Shown here piece after piece: positions 49,430 through 59,100 of a stretch of DNA of 64,000 nt (positions are counted from its first letter, which is position 1; each line of letters opens with the position of its first letter). The notes under the pieces were generated by a model. That model was given only the letters and a program-made list of their open reading frames with translations, did not search any database and had not been told where the DNA came from. The stretch comes from Ascoidea rubescens DSM 1968 (taxonomy: Eukaryota > Ascomycota > Saccharomycetes > Ascoideales > Ascoideaceae), in the NCBI RefSeq assembly GCF_001661345.1, contig NW_017962923.1, forward strand, positions 248,001 through 312,000. Direction: 5' to 3'. The position numbers and the translations under genes are program-made.

Positions 49430-50890
49430 ATGAAACAGTATCCATCAAATAGCAAAGAGGTTGCTATCATCGGCGCAGGCTTGGTTGGTTGTCTAGCTGC
49501 TTTGAATCTCGCTAAACTTGGCTACCTGGTAACCATCTTTGAGTACAGAAGTGATCCAAGAACCATTCAAGACCACCAAAATCTCAGATCCATTAATCTA
49601 GCCATTTCTGAACGAGGTATCGCAGCTTTGCAAAATATTGATCTTGATCTATCAAAAAGAATATTGGATCAGATTGTCCCAATGAAAGGCAGATTGATCC
49701 ATTCTGCCCCAAATAGCTCCAGGTCCATCACCTACGCCCAAAACTACGGTGTGAACGGTATTGAATGCATCAACTCAATTGATAGAAACCTATTGAATAT
49801 TAAATTACTAAATGAAATCGACACTGTTCCAACTATTTTTGCTCAATTTAATAGAAAACTAGTCAATTTGATTTTTCCAAACGAAGATCAAAATGACAAC
49901 GCTAACCCAATTTTATATTTTCAATCCACAACTAATCAGGACTCTTCCTCTCAAAACAATATTCTAAAACGTCATGACAATTTTAATTTTTTGATTGGTG
50001 CTGATGGTTCATATAGTACAACAAGATCCTTACTACAAAAACATATTAGAATGGATTTTAAACAAGAATATATCGATATGGCTTATTTAGAGTTGTTCAT
50101 TTCCTCAAACCCCACTCATAATACTGATAGCAACTCTCGCTTTAAACTAGATAAAAACTATCTTCACATTTGGCCGAGAGAGAATTTCATGCTAATTGCT
50201 TTACCAAATTATGATGGCTCTTTTACTTCGACTTTTTTCGCTCCATGGCATATAATGAACTCTTTAAACTCAAATGAGGAGATCATTTCTTTTTTTCAAA
50301 CAAATTTTCCCGACGTTTTAAATTCAAATTTGATTTCTCAAGAATCCTTACTAAATTTTTTCAATTCAAATCCAAAATCTTCTTTGATTTGCACAATTTG
50401 TAACCCTTACAATTATAAAGGCAAATGTTTATTAATTGGTGACGCTGCTCATTCAATGGTTCCCTTTTATGGTCAAGGAATGAATTGTGGTTTTGAAGAT
50501 GTTAGAATCCTATCAAATTTAATAATTAAAAATCAATTTGATATTCATGATGCCTTTGAAGAATACACTGAGTCAAGGCATCGCGATTTGATTTCCATTC
50601 TACAATTAGCTAAAGACAATTATAAAGAAATGTCCTCCAATGTTAATTCTTCTATTCATTTATTATCTAAAAGATTAGACAATGGTTTATCCAAAATTTT
50701 AGGGGATTACTGGTTGCCTCTTTATACAATGGTGAGTTTCCGAAGTGATATATCCTATTCCCAAGCAATTAAAATAAATAAAAGACAATACCGTATCTTG
50801 TCTACTCTACAATTATCTTTATTATCCTTTTCTGTTTATTTTGCCTTAAAATATTCAAAACCTTTATTAAATTTCTTTAATAAGAAGTAA
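49430..50890 (+). CDS. BNA4: Kynurenine 3-monooxygenase (486 aa)
   Basis: This FAD enzyme hydroxylates kynurenine to 3-hydroxykynurenine in the tryptophan-to-NAD pathway at the mitochondrial outer membrane. The N-terminal dinucleotide fold AIIGAGLVGCLAALNLAK nearly equals S. cerevisiae Bna4. LRSINLAISERGIAAL is the next conserved block. The second FAD motif is GDAAHSMVPFYGQGMNCGFEDV at about residue 338. A hydrophobic C-terminal segment (LQLSLLSFSVYFALKY) should anchor it to the membrane. The frame is open from a TTG at 49424; the first ATG is 49430 (MKQYPSNSKE). The length is near the 460 residues of S. cerevisiae. The only CTG codon I found lies at residue 33 (GY_VTIFE), where the S. cerevisiae protein has Asn. 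The 5' third is richer in G+C than the 3' two thirds. Confidence 0.94.
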   Translation: MKQYPSNSKEVAIIGAGLVGCLAALNLAKLGYLVTIFEYRSDPRTIQDHQNLRSINLAISERGIAALQNIDLDLSKRILDQIVPMKGRLIHSAPNSSRSITYAQNYGVNGIECINSIDRNLLNIKLLNEIDTVPTIFAQFNRKLVNLIFPNEDQNDNANPILYFQSTTNQDSSSQNNILKRHDNFNFLIGADGSYSTTRSLLQKHIRMDFKQEYIDMAYLELFISSNPTHNTDSNSRFKLDKNYLHIWPRENFMLIALPNYDGSFTSTFFAPWHIMNSLNSNEEIISFFQTNFPDVLNSNLISQESLLNFFNSNPKSSLICTICNPYNYKGKCLLIGDAAHSMVPFYGQGMNCGFEDVRILSNLIIKNQFDIHDAFEEYTESRHRDLISILQLAKDNYKEMSSNVNSSIHLLSKRLDNGLSKILGDYWLPLYTMVSFRSDISYSQAIKINKRQYRILSTLQLSLLSFSVYFALKYSKPLLNFFNKK

Positions 50891-51185
50891 ATCTTTTTTT
50901 CCTTGTTTTTCTTTCAAAAACAAATATAAAGAAAAAACTCTATATATTTTTTTTTTTAAAAAAAAAAAAAGACATCTACTTAAGTTTCACTTAATAGTTA
51001 AACAAGTTTAATTATAATGCAGAACCTATTGTACAAACCTAATTCTTTATGGATTACCTAGCTAATTTCCTCTTTATGTTTATTTTGGAGTTGTTTTTTT
51101 TTGCTATTTTTTCCCCTCTTAGTTCTCTTGTTTTTCATTGAATCTTCTTACATGCCAAAAATAATATATTCAATCTTTTTTTTTC

Positions 51186-53420
51186 TCATTTATTATTGCT
51201 ATTTCCAGATCCTTTATTATCCAATAAAACAGGTTTCAAAATTCGTTCATCTAAATTTTGAAACCATGTTGAACTGTTATCTAAAGATAATAAACTTGAA
51301 ACAGATTTGTTTTCGCCTTTTTTTCTATTAAAATTTTTATTATCGCTACTGTTATCGTCACTGTTATTATTATTATCAGCGGCAACTGTAATACTGCCAT
51401 TATTATTGCTTTTGAATGGTTTACTAGATTGGGAGTTTTGAATAGCGGGAATATCTCCTATGAAACTTCCAGCATCATCATCATCAACATCAATGCTATC
51501 GTTTTTTTTATTACTATTATAAAATAATAATGAATCTTCCAAGTTTAAAGTTTCAAGTTCATTAATTGATGAAGTTGATGAATGTCTTGATCTTAAATTG
51601 TTATTATTTCCATTTAGTATTCTATTTTTGCTATTATTATTATGGAAATATAAAGACATTGATGAATTGATGTTATTTAAACTACTACTATTATTATTAT
51701 TATTATTGTTGTTGTTATGGTTGTTATTATTGCTATTATTATTGTTATTATTATTGTTATTATTGTTATTATTATTGTTATTATTGTTATATTGTTGCAA
51801 ATTATTTGTGCTTTTTAAGTTTTGAGTATGACTAGAACTTCCCCCTGGCTGATCTTGATATCTTCTATTTGATATCGTAGAATTGTTATTTTTATTACGG
51901 GAATTAATATTATAACTGTTTGCTTCAATATCAAATTCGTCATCTGAGTCAGATTCCTCGATACAACCTGTTTTTATACCTAGATTTTCTAACATTCCAG
52001 CAGTTGTCCCGCCAAAGATTATTACAGTTAATACAACCACCACCAATACATCAGCTAGTAAAGTGCTCTTAAATTCACCTTGGATTCCCATGGCTAAAGC
52101 AACACCGACAGCACCTCTTAAGCCAGCCCAAAATGCCATCATTTGATATTCCCATGGGATTTCAGGGGAAATGGAGTTATAATTAGGATTTGCTGAATTA
52201 TTTTTGGTTTTGTATATAAAATTAATAAATTTTGAAAGGGGGAATATTGAACAGTACCTAGCAATACAGATAGATATTGTTGTAACAATTATTAATAAAG
52301 GTTTATAAATCAATTGAACCTCAGTGAATAAGGATAATCCAAGATAAATAAAAATGAAATTTTCTGATAATTGAGCTAATAATTGAAAAATGTATTTCGT
52401 GGCGATTTGAGTCCTTCTAGACATATTATAGTAGGCATAATGTTTTAGAGTGATACCGAAAAATAAAATGGAGACAATACCAGACATATGACAACCATTT
52501 GAAAAAAAATAAGATTCATACGCAAATAACAAAATTAAACAACTTTCAATTTGTGGGTATCTTCTAATATGAGTGTGTTTCAAAAACAATGCAACTATTA
52601 TACCAACGACTAATCCGATTAATAAAGAGATTGAAAAAATCATTAAAAATAGTCCAATACCTTCAAATAAAGAAGAGAAATAAACATCTTTTCCATGAAA
52701 CTTTTGACACGTTTCAAACATGACAATAGATATAGCATCGTTTAGTAAAGATTCACCAAGAATTATGGTGTATAATTTGGGGTCAACTTTATAGGCATTA
52801 AATATGGATAGAATTGTTACGGGATCAGTAGCACTCAAACTAGCGCCAACGGCCAATGCGTCGACAAATTGAATATTGATTTTCTCTAGACCTAAAGAGG
52901 TCCATAAATATAATATAGAACCCAAAACCATAGCACTTATAAAAGTTCCTGGAATTGCATAAATTAGAATTGAGACTATATTGTTGAAGAAGTTTTTTTG
53001 GTTCAATTCATAGCCACTGTTCAAAATAATTGGGGGCAACAAGACATTGAAAAAATAAGAAGAATTGAATGTTACAGTGTCTTGAATATAATGACCAGGA
53101 GATATTCTAATAATCAAACCAACAACCATTCCATAAAAAATTGATAAGACGGTTTCATGAATTGCTTTAATTCTTCTTTGCTGCAAAAAATATGATGACC
53201 AAAGTGCAAACGATAACAAAAACAACAAAATAAATAAAGCCCAAGAAGAGAAGATTTCCTCAGTTAATGGGTTATTCTCTCCTGGATCATCGGAATCGTC
53301 AGGAATTGAAACATCAGGCTCATCACTCTCATCGCTATTCGAATCTCTTTTGGATAAAGGTTGATCGTGGGAAAATAATAACAGAGATAGCTGGTTTATT
53401 AGTAAATGAGTTAGAGACAT
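51186..53420 (-). CDS. NHX1: Endosomal Na+/H+ exchanger Nhx1 (744 aa)
   Basis: This exchanger sets pH and salt in late endosomes and supports vacuolar sorting. An N-terminal signal-like segment (LLINQLSLLLFS) and an acidic Ser/Asp stretch precede the transport core, which is almost identical to S. cerevisiae Nhx1: SSWALFILLFLLSFALWSSY, the amiloride-type motif FFNVLLPPIILNSGYEL, ATDPVTILSIFNAYKVDP, GESLLNDAISIVMFETCQKF and FWAGLRGAVGVALAMGIQGE. The tail DSDDEFDIEA is conserved, then about 200 residues are Asn-rich, and the end motif WFQNLDERILKPVLLDN matches the S. cerevisiae C-terminus. The frame opens at ATG 53489, giving 23 more residues; the ATG at 53420 is preferred because a signal sequence follows it at once. 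S. cerevisiae Nhx1 has 633 residues. Confidence 0.94.
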   Translation of the reverse strand: MSLTHLLINQLSLLLFSHDQPLSKRDSNSDESDEPDVSIPDDSDDPGENNPLTEEIFSSWALFILLFLLSFALWSSYFLQQRRIKAIHETVLSIFYGMVVGLIIRISPGHYIQDTVTFNSSYFFNVLLPPIILNSGYELNQKNFFNNIVSILIYAIPGTFISAMVLGSILYLWTSLGLEKINIQFVDALAVGASLSATDPVTILSIFNAYKVDPKLYTIILGESLLNDAISIVMFETCQKFHGKDVYFSSLFEGIGLFLMIFSISLLIGLVVGIIVALFLKHTHIRRYPQIESCLILLFAYESYFFSNGCHMSGIVSILFFGITLKHYAYYNMSRRTQIATKYIFQLLAQLSENFIFIYLGLSLFTEVQLIYKPLLIIVTTISICIARYCSIFPLSKFINFIYKTKNNSANPNYNSISPEIPWEYQMMAFWAGLRGAVGVALAMGIQGEFKSTLLADVLVVVVLTVIIFGGTTAGMLENLGIKTGCIEESDSDDEFDIEANSYNINSRNKNNNSTISNRRYQDQPGGSSSHTQNLKSTNNLQQYNNNNNNNNNNNNNNNNNNSNNNNHNNNNNNNNNSSSLNNINSSMSLYFHNNNSKNRILNGNNNNLRSRHSSTSSINELETLNLEDSLLFYNSNKKNDSIDVDDDDAGSFIGDIPAIQNSQSSKPFKSNNNGSITVAADNNNNSDDNSSDNKNFNRKKGENKSVSSLLSLDNSSTWFQNLDERILKPVLLDNKGSGNSNNK
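51690..51795 (-). repeat. Asn-codon repeat tract in the NHX1 tail
   Basis: Runs of ATT and GTT triplets on the plus strand give long AAT/AAC (Asn) tracts, broken by a few His and Ser codons, in the cytoplasmic tail of NHX1 between the transport core and the conserved C-terminal motif. Confidence 0.9.
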
Positions 53421-53489
53421 TTTTTTACCAGACGATGAATAAGTAGATAAGATAAAATAATTAGTAGGAAGACAAACTAGTGTTATCAT

Positions 53490-53900
53490 TTTTAGTATGT
53501 AAGAACTACATCCCGTGACAGGAAATGAAATGCCAGAACTAGATTTGAGAGGCGTGAGATTTTGGGGGGAAGCCCTACAAGAGCGCGAGAGTAGAATCTT
53601 TCAGTTTTTCATTTAATTTTGATCTGCTGGAGCATTTGTCTAGAAATAAACCTCATGTTGAGATTAAAGATAAAAGCACTTTTTGCCCAATTATCGTTTG
53701 CAAAACCAGGCCTTGTGGAGCTTCTTTTTGGAAAGTATGGGACGAAGAGCGATCATCAAAGAAATTAGCCGAGGGCTCCGTCACCGTGAGAGACGACCTG
53801 CAGAGTGCGTTTCAGCACGTGTCTGAAGCGTGAGAAAGTGATATTTCAAACTCAGAACAAAAAGAAAAACGGCACAGAATATCTCTAACAGTAATTCATC
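53490..53900. promoter_or_regulatory. Divergent promoter NHX1/RBG2 with CACGTG
   Basis: About 410 bp, relatively GC-rich on the RBG2 side. CACGTG at 53816-53821 lies 80 bp before the RBG2 ATG at 53901. A plus-strand ORF at 53636-53833 begins at TTG and shows no recognisable protein, so it is not called. Confidence 0.45.
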
Positions 53901-55105
53901 ATGGGGATTTTGTAAGTATTAGCTGGAACTAGCAGCATTGGGGTTTCAAATTTTGGCATGACTTATTAACTATTTTGCAAAACCACATTGAGAAACTTTT
54001 TAGAGAAAAGATTCAGCAAATCGAACTCGAGTTATCACGAACCCAGAAAAATAAAGCAACAGAGTACCACATTGGGCTCTTGAAGGGAAAACTTGCCAGA
54101 TACCGTAGAGAGTTATTGGAACCCAGTGGAGCAGGCAGTGGGAGCTCGAGCAAACAACAGGGCTTTGAAGTGCAGAGAAGTGGTGATGCCAGAGTGTCGT
54201 TGATCGGGTATCCTTCGGTGGGAAAATCGTCATTTTTGTCAAAGGTCACCAAGACCAAGTCTGAAATTGCGCACTATGCCTTCACAACATTGACATCTGT
54301 TCCTGGGGTGTTGGAGTATAATGGAGCAGAAATCCAGATTGTTGATTTGCCCGGTATAATCAAAGGCGCCTCTGAAGGAAAAGGCAGAGGCAGACAGGTC
54401 ATTGCCACAGCCAAAACTTCAGACTTGATATTAATGATCTTAGATGCTACAAAGTCGTATGAGCAAAAGAGCTACTTGGAAAAGGAATTGAACGCCATTG
54501 GAATCCGTTTGAACAAAGAAAGACCAAATATTTATTTCAAGATCAAGAAAACAGGGGGCATCAAATTCAGCTTTATAAATCCTCCAAAGTATTTGAATGA
54601 AAAGAATGTGTATGGGATATTGAGAGACTATCGGATACACAATGCCGATATATTGGTCAGAGATGAAAACGTTAGCATCGACGAATTCATTGACACTATT
54701 AACGATCAGCATGTCAGGTACATTAAGTGTCTATATGTTTACAATAAGATTGACGGGATCTCGCTTGAGGAATTGGACAAATTGGCCAACGAGCCCAACA
54801 CAGTTGTAATGAGCTGCGAACTAGACTTGGGAATTAAAGACGTTGTGGAGGAGATATGGGAGCGGTTGAATTTGATCAAGGTGTACACGTTCAAAAAAGG
54901 AGAGAGCTTGCCCAACTTTGAAGATCCCATGGTGTTGAGAAAAGACAGCTCGATCAAGGAGGTGTGCGATGCCATCCACAAAGACTTGAAACACAGCTTC
55001 AAACACGCCTATGTGTGGGGAACAAGCGCAAAACACAGTCCCCAGAGATGTGGTCTCAGCCATCAAATTGAGGACGAGGACGTGATCACCATTGTCAGCA
55101 AATAA
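53901..55105 (+). CDS. RBG2: Ribosome-interacting GTPase Rbg2, DRG family (spliced, 370 aa)
   Basis: This DRG2-type GTPase helps translating ribosomes, in S. cerevisiae together with Gir2. Exon 1 is only 11 nt (53901-53911) and exon 2 is 54004-55105; joined they read [21 protein letters not shown], against [20 protein letters not shown] in S. cerevisiae Rbg2. The G motifs are GYPSVGKSS (G1), DLPGI (G3) and NKID (G4), with the helical domain, and a TGS domain ends the protein ([17 protein letters not shown], then DEDVITIV). Segments such as [20 protein letters not shown] and [20 protein letters not shown] mark it as Rbg2 rather than Rbg1. The length equals the S. cerevisiae 368. The gene is much richer in G+C than its neighbours (line 54181-54240 is 29/60 by hand count) and holds no in-frame CTG that I could find. 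Confidence 0.95.
53912..54003 (+). other. Intron of RBG2 (92 nt)
   Basis: The donor is GTAAGT at 53912, the branch-like site is TATTAAC at 53964-53970, and the acceptor is TTTTTAG ending at 54003. The phase is 2: the codon TT|A is split. An earlier AG at 53991-53992 would break the frame. The unspliced frame has no ATG before the conserved N-terminus, so splicing is required. Confidence 0.88.
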
Positions 55106-55115
55106 GAGCCCGGCA

Positions 55116-55172
55116 TCTGAGACACCAAGGGGTCTCAGAGGTCTAAGGAATCTCAGAGGTCTAAGGGTCTCA
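55116..55172 (+). repeat. Hairpin and tandem repeat in the RBG2 3' flank
   Basis: TCTGAGAC (55116-55123) and GTCTCAGA (55132-55139) form a perfect 8-bp inverted repeat with an 8-base loop, starting 11 bp after the RBG2 stop. The right arm begins a direct repeat TCTCAGAGGTCTAAGG that occurs twice, followed by a partial copy (GTCTCAAAC). It may be a 3'-UTR stem-loop; function is unknown. Confidence 0.65.
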
Positions 55173-55234
55173 AACATGTATATGTGTTGCCCAAACAGGA
55201 AGTAGCCGAACACGACCAATACTGGTCAGCAGGG

Positions 55235-55241
55235 CGGGTAA
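55235..55241 (-). promoter_or_regulatory. Candidate Reb1 site (CGGGTAA)
   Basis: CGGGTAA, whose complement is TTACCCG, is the consensus of the general regulatory factor Reb1 in S. cerevisiae. It lies about 130 bp after RBG2 and could separate that gene's end from the next promoter. Confidence 0.35.
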
Positions 55242-55757
55242 GTTTTTGACACCTTTCTTTTTTGTTCGACAATTCAATTTCAGCAAAAAGTATATAATAT
55301 GAACTGTTTCGTTCTAGATTGGTTTGGATTTATTTACTCGCAGTGTTTCTTTCTATTCTTGTTAAGATAATTTCCAAAATACACTCAAGGCACCCTGTCT
55401 AGCTATATTATAAGTGATTATATTATATTGTCTGCCATCCAGTTTAACCAATTGGATCCAATTACCTCTAATCTGTCGCCTCATCCCCTTTCGACTTCCT
55501 GTGCTGTAGAAATTTTATTGTTCATTCTCAGTGACTTGAAGAGCTGCAAGTTCTTAACATAACTTTGTCTAAACTTGCTTACTACATACTTTCTGATAAA
55601 GTCACTCCAACTGCCTATTACTTTAGGATTTATCAAATACCTTAAATATTTTATTTACACCACCTCCCAATTCCAATTTTATTTTTTGCATTTTTAAATT
55701 CAATCTCAATATCCAATCAAATTATTCTCGGTATTGTTTTATTCTGTTCTCATTATA

Positions 55758-55805
<48 letters not shown>

Positions 55806-56121
55806 TCTTTTTTATTTTGAGATTCTTTCATTCAAAAACTATAAACTCCAATAAAGAAAAACCTTTAAGTATTAAATCTTATATTTATTTCATTTTCATT
55901 CTTAGTCATTATCCTTTCATTACTTTTACTCAAATTTTGCATTCAATTTATTTTTTGCATTCTTATATTTTGCATTTTGCATTTTCATCTTTTATTTTCA
56001 TCTTTTATTTTCATCTTTCATTTTCATTAATTTTTAAAACAATTTTTTATCAATTATTTTTATTTTATTTTTCATTCATTGAAATCAAATCTATATAAAT
56101 CTTGTTATTCAATCTAAAAAT
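55242..56121. other. Long upstream region of the LisH protein gene
   Basis: About 880 bp with no gene I can support. TATATAAT occurs at 55291-55298, about 820 bp before the ATG. Further right the DNA turns into T-rich, CATTTTCATC-type repeats, typical of transcribed yeast leaders. A (TTA)n run occupies about 55757-55804. A plus-strand ORF at 55817-56098 is made of these T-rich repeats and is rejected. Confidence 0.5.
55757..55804. repeat. (TTA)n microsatellite, non-coding
   Basis: About 15 uninterrupted ATT/TTA triplets in the leader region of the LisH gene. It is the same triplet that codes for Asn tracts elsewhere in the window, but here outside any gene. Confidence 0.9.
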
Positions 56122-59100
56122 ATGAATCAACAAGATTTTCTTTCAAATTATTCTGCCCTGAACGCAAATCAATTCAATATTTCAAAACCAATCACAAATG
56201 AGCAAAACATTAACCAATTGACTCCTAACAATTTAATTTCGTCTAATCCACCAATTGATATATTAAACCATCAAATCCAGATGAATCAGATGAATCAAAT
56301 GAATCAAATGAGTCAAATGAGTCAAATAAATCAAATAAATCAAATAAATCAAATAAATCAAATAAATCAAATGAATCAAATGAATCAAATGAACACCAGT
56401 AACAAATTTGAAAATATGCAAAATAATCTTATTCCAGAAACTGCTATTGATTCTGAAATGGGAAGTTTTAAAGCAACTCACACAACTCCTGTAAACCTGC
56501 AAGATATCAATAGTTTTAATAGTTCTTTGGAACCTAATACTTTTATACAGTTAAATTTGAACAATATGGATATTCCTATGCAACTTGTACCAAGTATGAA
56601 CATAGAACCCAACTATGAAAACATCAAGAATTTTGATACTTCAAATATATCTCAAAAAACTGCAGTTTTGCCAAATAGCAAAAAAAAACAACCTTCTAAC
56701 ATTAAAACAAAAGAAATGATAGAGGATGAAATAGTTGCTAATATTCCTTTTTTGTATAACCGAGGGATGCCAACAAATCAAGAAATCTATCAACATACGA
56801 TTGCACAAGAAGCATTATTGAGAACATTAAGCAAACCCGATTCCACCTCAAATTTAAAAGATGATTTGCCCATTAAGTCCTTTTCTAATCCAACTCAAAC
56901 TGAGCTGTTGGTGAGCTCCAATATTGCCAAAAACCTTATTGACAATGATAAACAAAACAAAACAAGCGACCCTGTTAATATGAATCAACAAAACTGTAAT
57001 TATAATGTCTTATCCACTAGTGAAACTGGTAATAATAATAATAATAGTAATAATAATAATAATAATAATAATAGCAGTAACTCTTTACAGTCTGATTTTT
57101 TCTCAGTCTATCCTCTTCAAAATGTAAATGTAAATCTGAGTGATCCTTCCAATACTATTGCAAACTTTAATTTACAAAATAATCAGAATTTAGGATTAAA
57201 TTCAAACTCTTTTCTAAATGATTATCTGTCCTATTATCTAAGCGAATCTCAGGCTTTTCAAAAAACAAACAATTTAAACAATTTATCTTACGATATTCAA
57301 AACATTCAAAACACTCAAAATACTCAATCTAATCAACCCATTTTATTAAATCGCTATCCAATTGATCAATTAACGAATAATCAAATTTATCAACAAAATT
57401 TTTATAATCAAAATACTCCGGTTGAACCAGAGAAAGTTATTACAACTGATCAAATAACCAACCATAATCAAAACAATCAAAACAATCAAAACAATCAAAA
57501 CAATCAAAATAATCAAATTGAAAGCTTAAGCAGTACTCTTGACTTGTCTCAAAATTTACTTAATCAATTTCCCAAAAATATTAATTTTGAGTTGACTAAT
57601 AAAACACAAACAGTTTGTTCTAATAAACTACCACAGACAGAATTAGCATCTATTAAAATTAAATCAACAAAAAAACATGCTAATGTTAATTCTTCCAAAA
57701 CTCAAGATCAAGGTGTTTTTCCTTCAAATAATAGCACCCAATTTAAAACCAAAACCAAAACCAAAACCAAATCTAAATCTAAATCTCAATCTCAATCTCA
57801 ATCTAAACTTACACCTAAACCTAAATCTCAACCTCAATCTAAATTCAAATTTAAAATCAAAACTAAACTGAATTTAACTTCGAATTTAAATTCCAAATCA
57901 AAGTCTAAAAAATTATCCAATTCACAAAAATCTTCTCAAAACAGATCTCAAAACTCGCCAGAAAAAGAGTCTGAACTCCAACCTTATTCTAAATCTAATA
58001 CTAATTCTAAAGAACAAACCCAAACCCAAACTCAAATTCAAACCAATCAAAAAATTTCAAGTGCTTCAGGCCAAAATAATTCAGGGACTGCTCAAAACCA
58101 GGGAAGAGAATCCGGTTTTAACCAAGACACAAGTAAATGCTTGCATTTTACGAATAGACCTAAAAAGAATGATTATAATTTCATTAATAATTCTCGTCCT
58201 GTCTTTAAATTAAAAAAATTCACTGTTCTTCAGCAGGAAGGTTTAAAGAACCTAAAGTTAAAAAAAGACAAAGAAAAGCTTTTGCTGATTCAAAATAAAA
58301 CCGTTCGAGATATCAAGAATCAAAAAAATAGTAACAACAATAAAGATAACTTAAATATTCAAAATGATAAAATTAATGGTCCTAGTTCCAATCAAAAAAC
58401 TACTGATAATGAAATAAACAAAAACAAACAAATTATTCAAGTAGTTGAAAATGCTGATAGTAAAGTCAATGCCGGCGTTAAAATTAACGCTGACTTGCAA
58501 TCCAATCAAAAGAGTCAGCTAAATAAAAAAATTGAAAAAAACAAAGATATCGGTAGATATCAAAGAGTTGTTGATTCACAAGCTTTGGAGCTTGTTGAAA
58601 ATAGTGAACAATTTAACAAATCTAATCAAAACACAAGTAATCATGAAAATACTTTTAGTGCCATCCAATGCACAAATGGAAATCAAGATATTGGTGTTAA
58701 TCAAAACTTTCAAGCAAATCACCTTACTCAAAATAGATTTGTTCAAAATAATAAAGATACTCAGATAAGTTATGGTTTTTGTGATTATTTAAACCCACAA
58801 ATCAATCAAAATATTCAACTAAATCAGAATACTGAAATCTCAAATGATCACGACCATCAGGTTATTCCTAGTATCCAAGAATATTTTGGTAATTTAAATG
58901 ATTTGAATGCCCAAAACCATTACAAAAATCCAAAGTTTGAAGGTATTGAAAGCAATCACAGTGTTTCTGATAACCAAAAAATATTCAATCCCAATATTGA
59001 TGGTTTATTTTTTGATAACAATGGTTTTTCAACATTAAATGGTATTAATGATTGCCAAACACACAACAAATCATCTGATATAAACATAATCCATCCGATA

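Noticed and set aside
53636-53833. 65-codon frame in the NHX1/RBG2 promoter
   Set aside because: It begins with TTG, has no recognisable protein, and contains the CACGTG site just upstream of RBG2.
55817-56098. 93-codon T-rich frame upstream of the LisH gene
   Set aside because: It is Phe/Ile/Ser/His-rich sequence produced by CATTTTCATC-type repeats, most likely 5' leader of the next gene.
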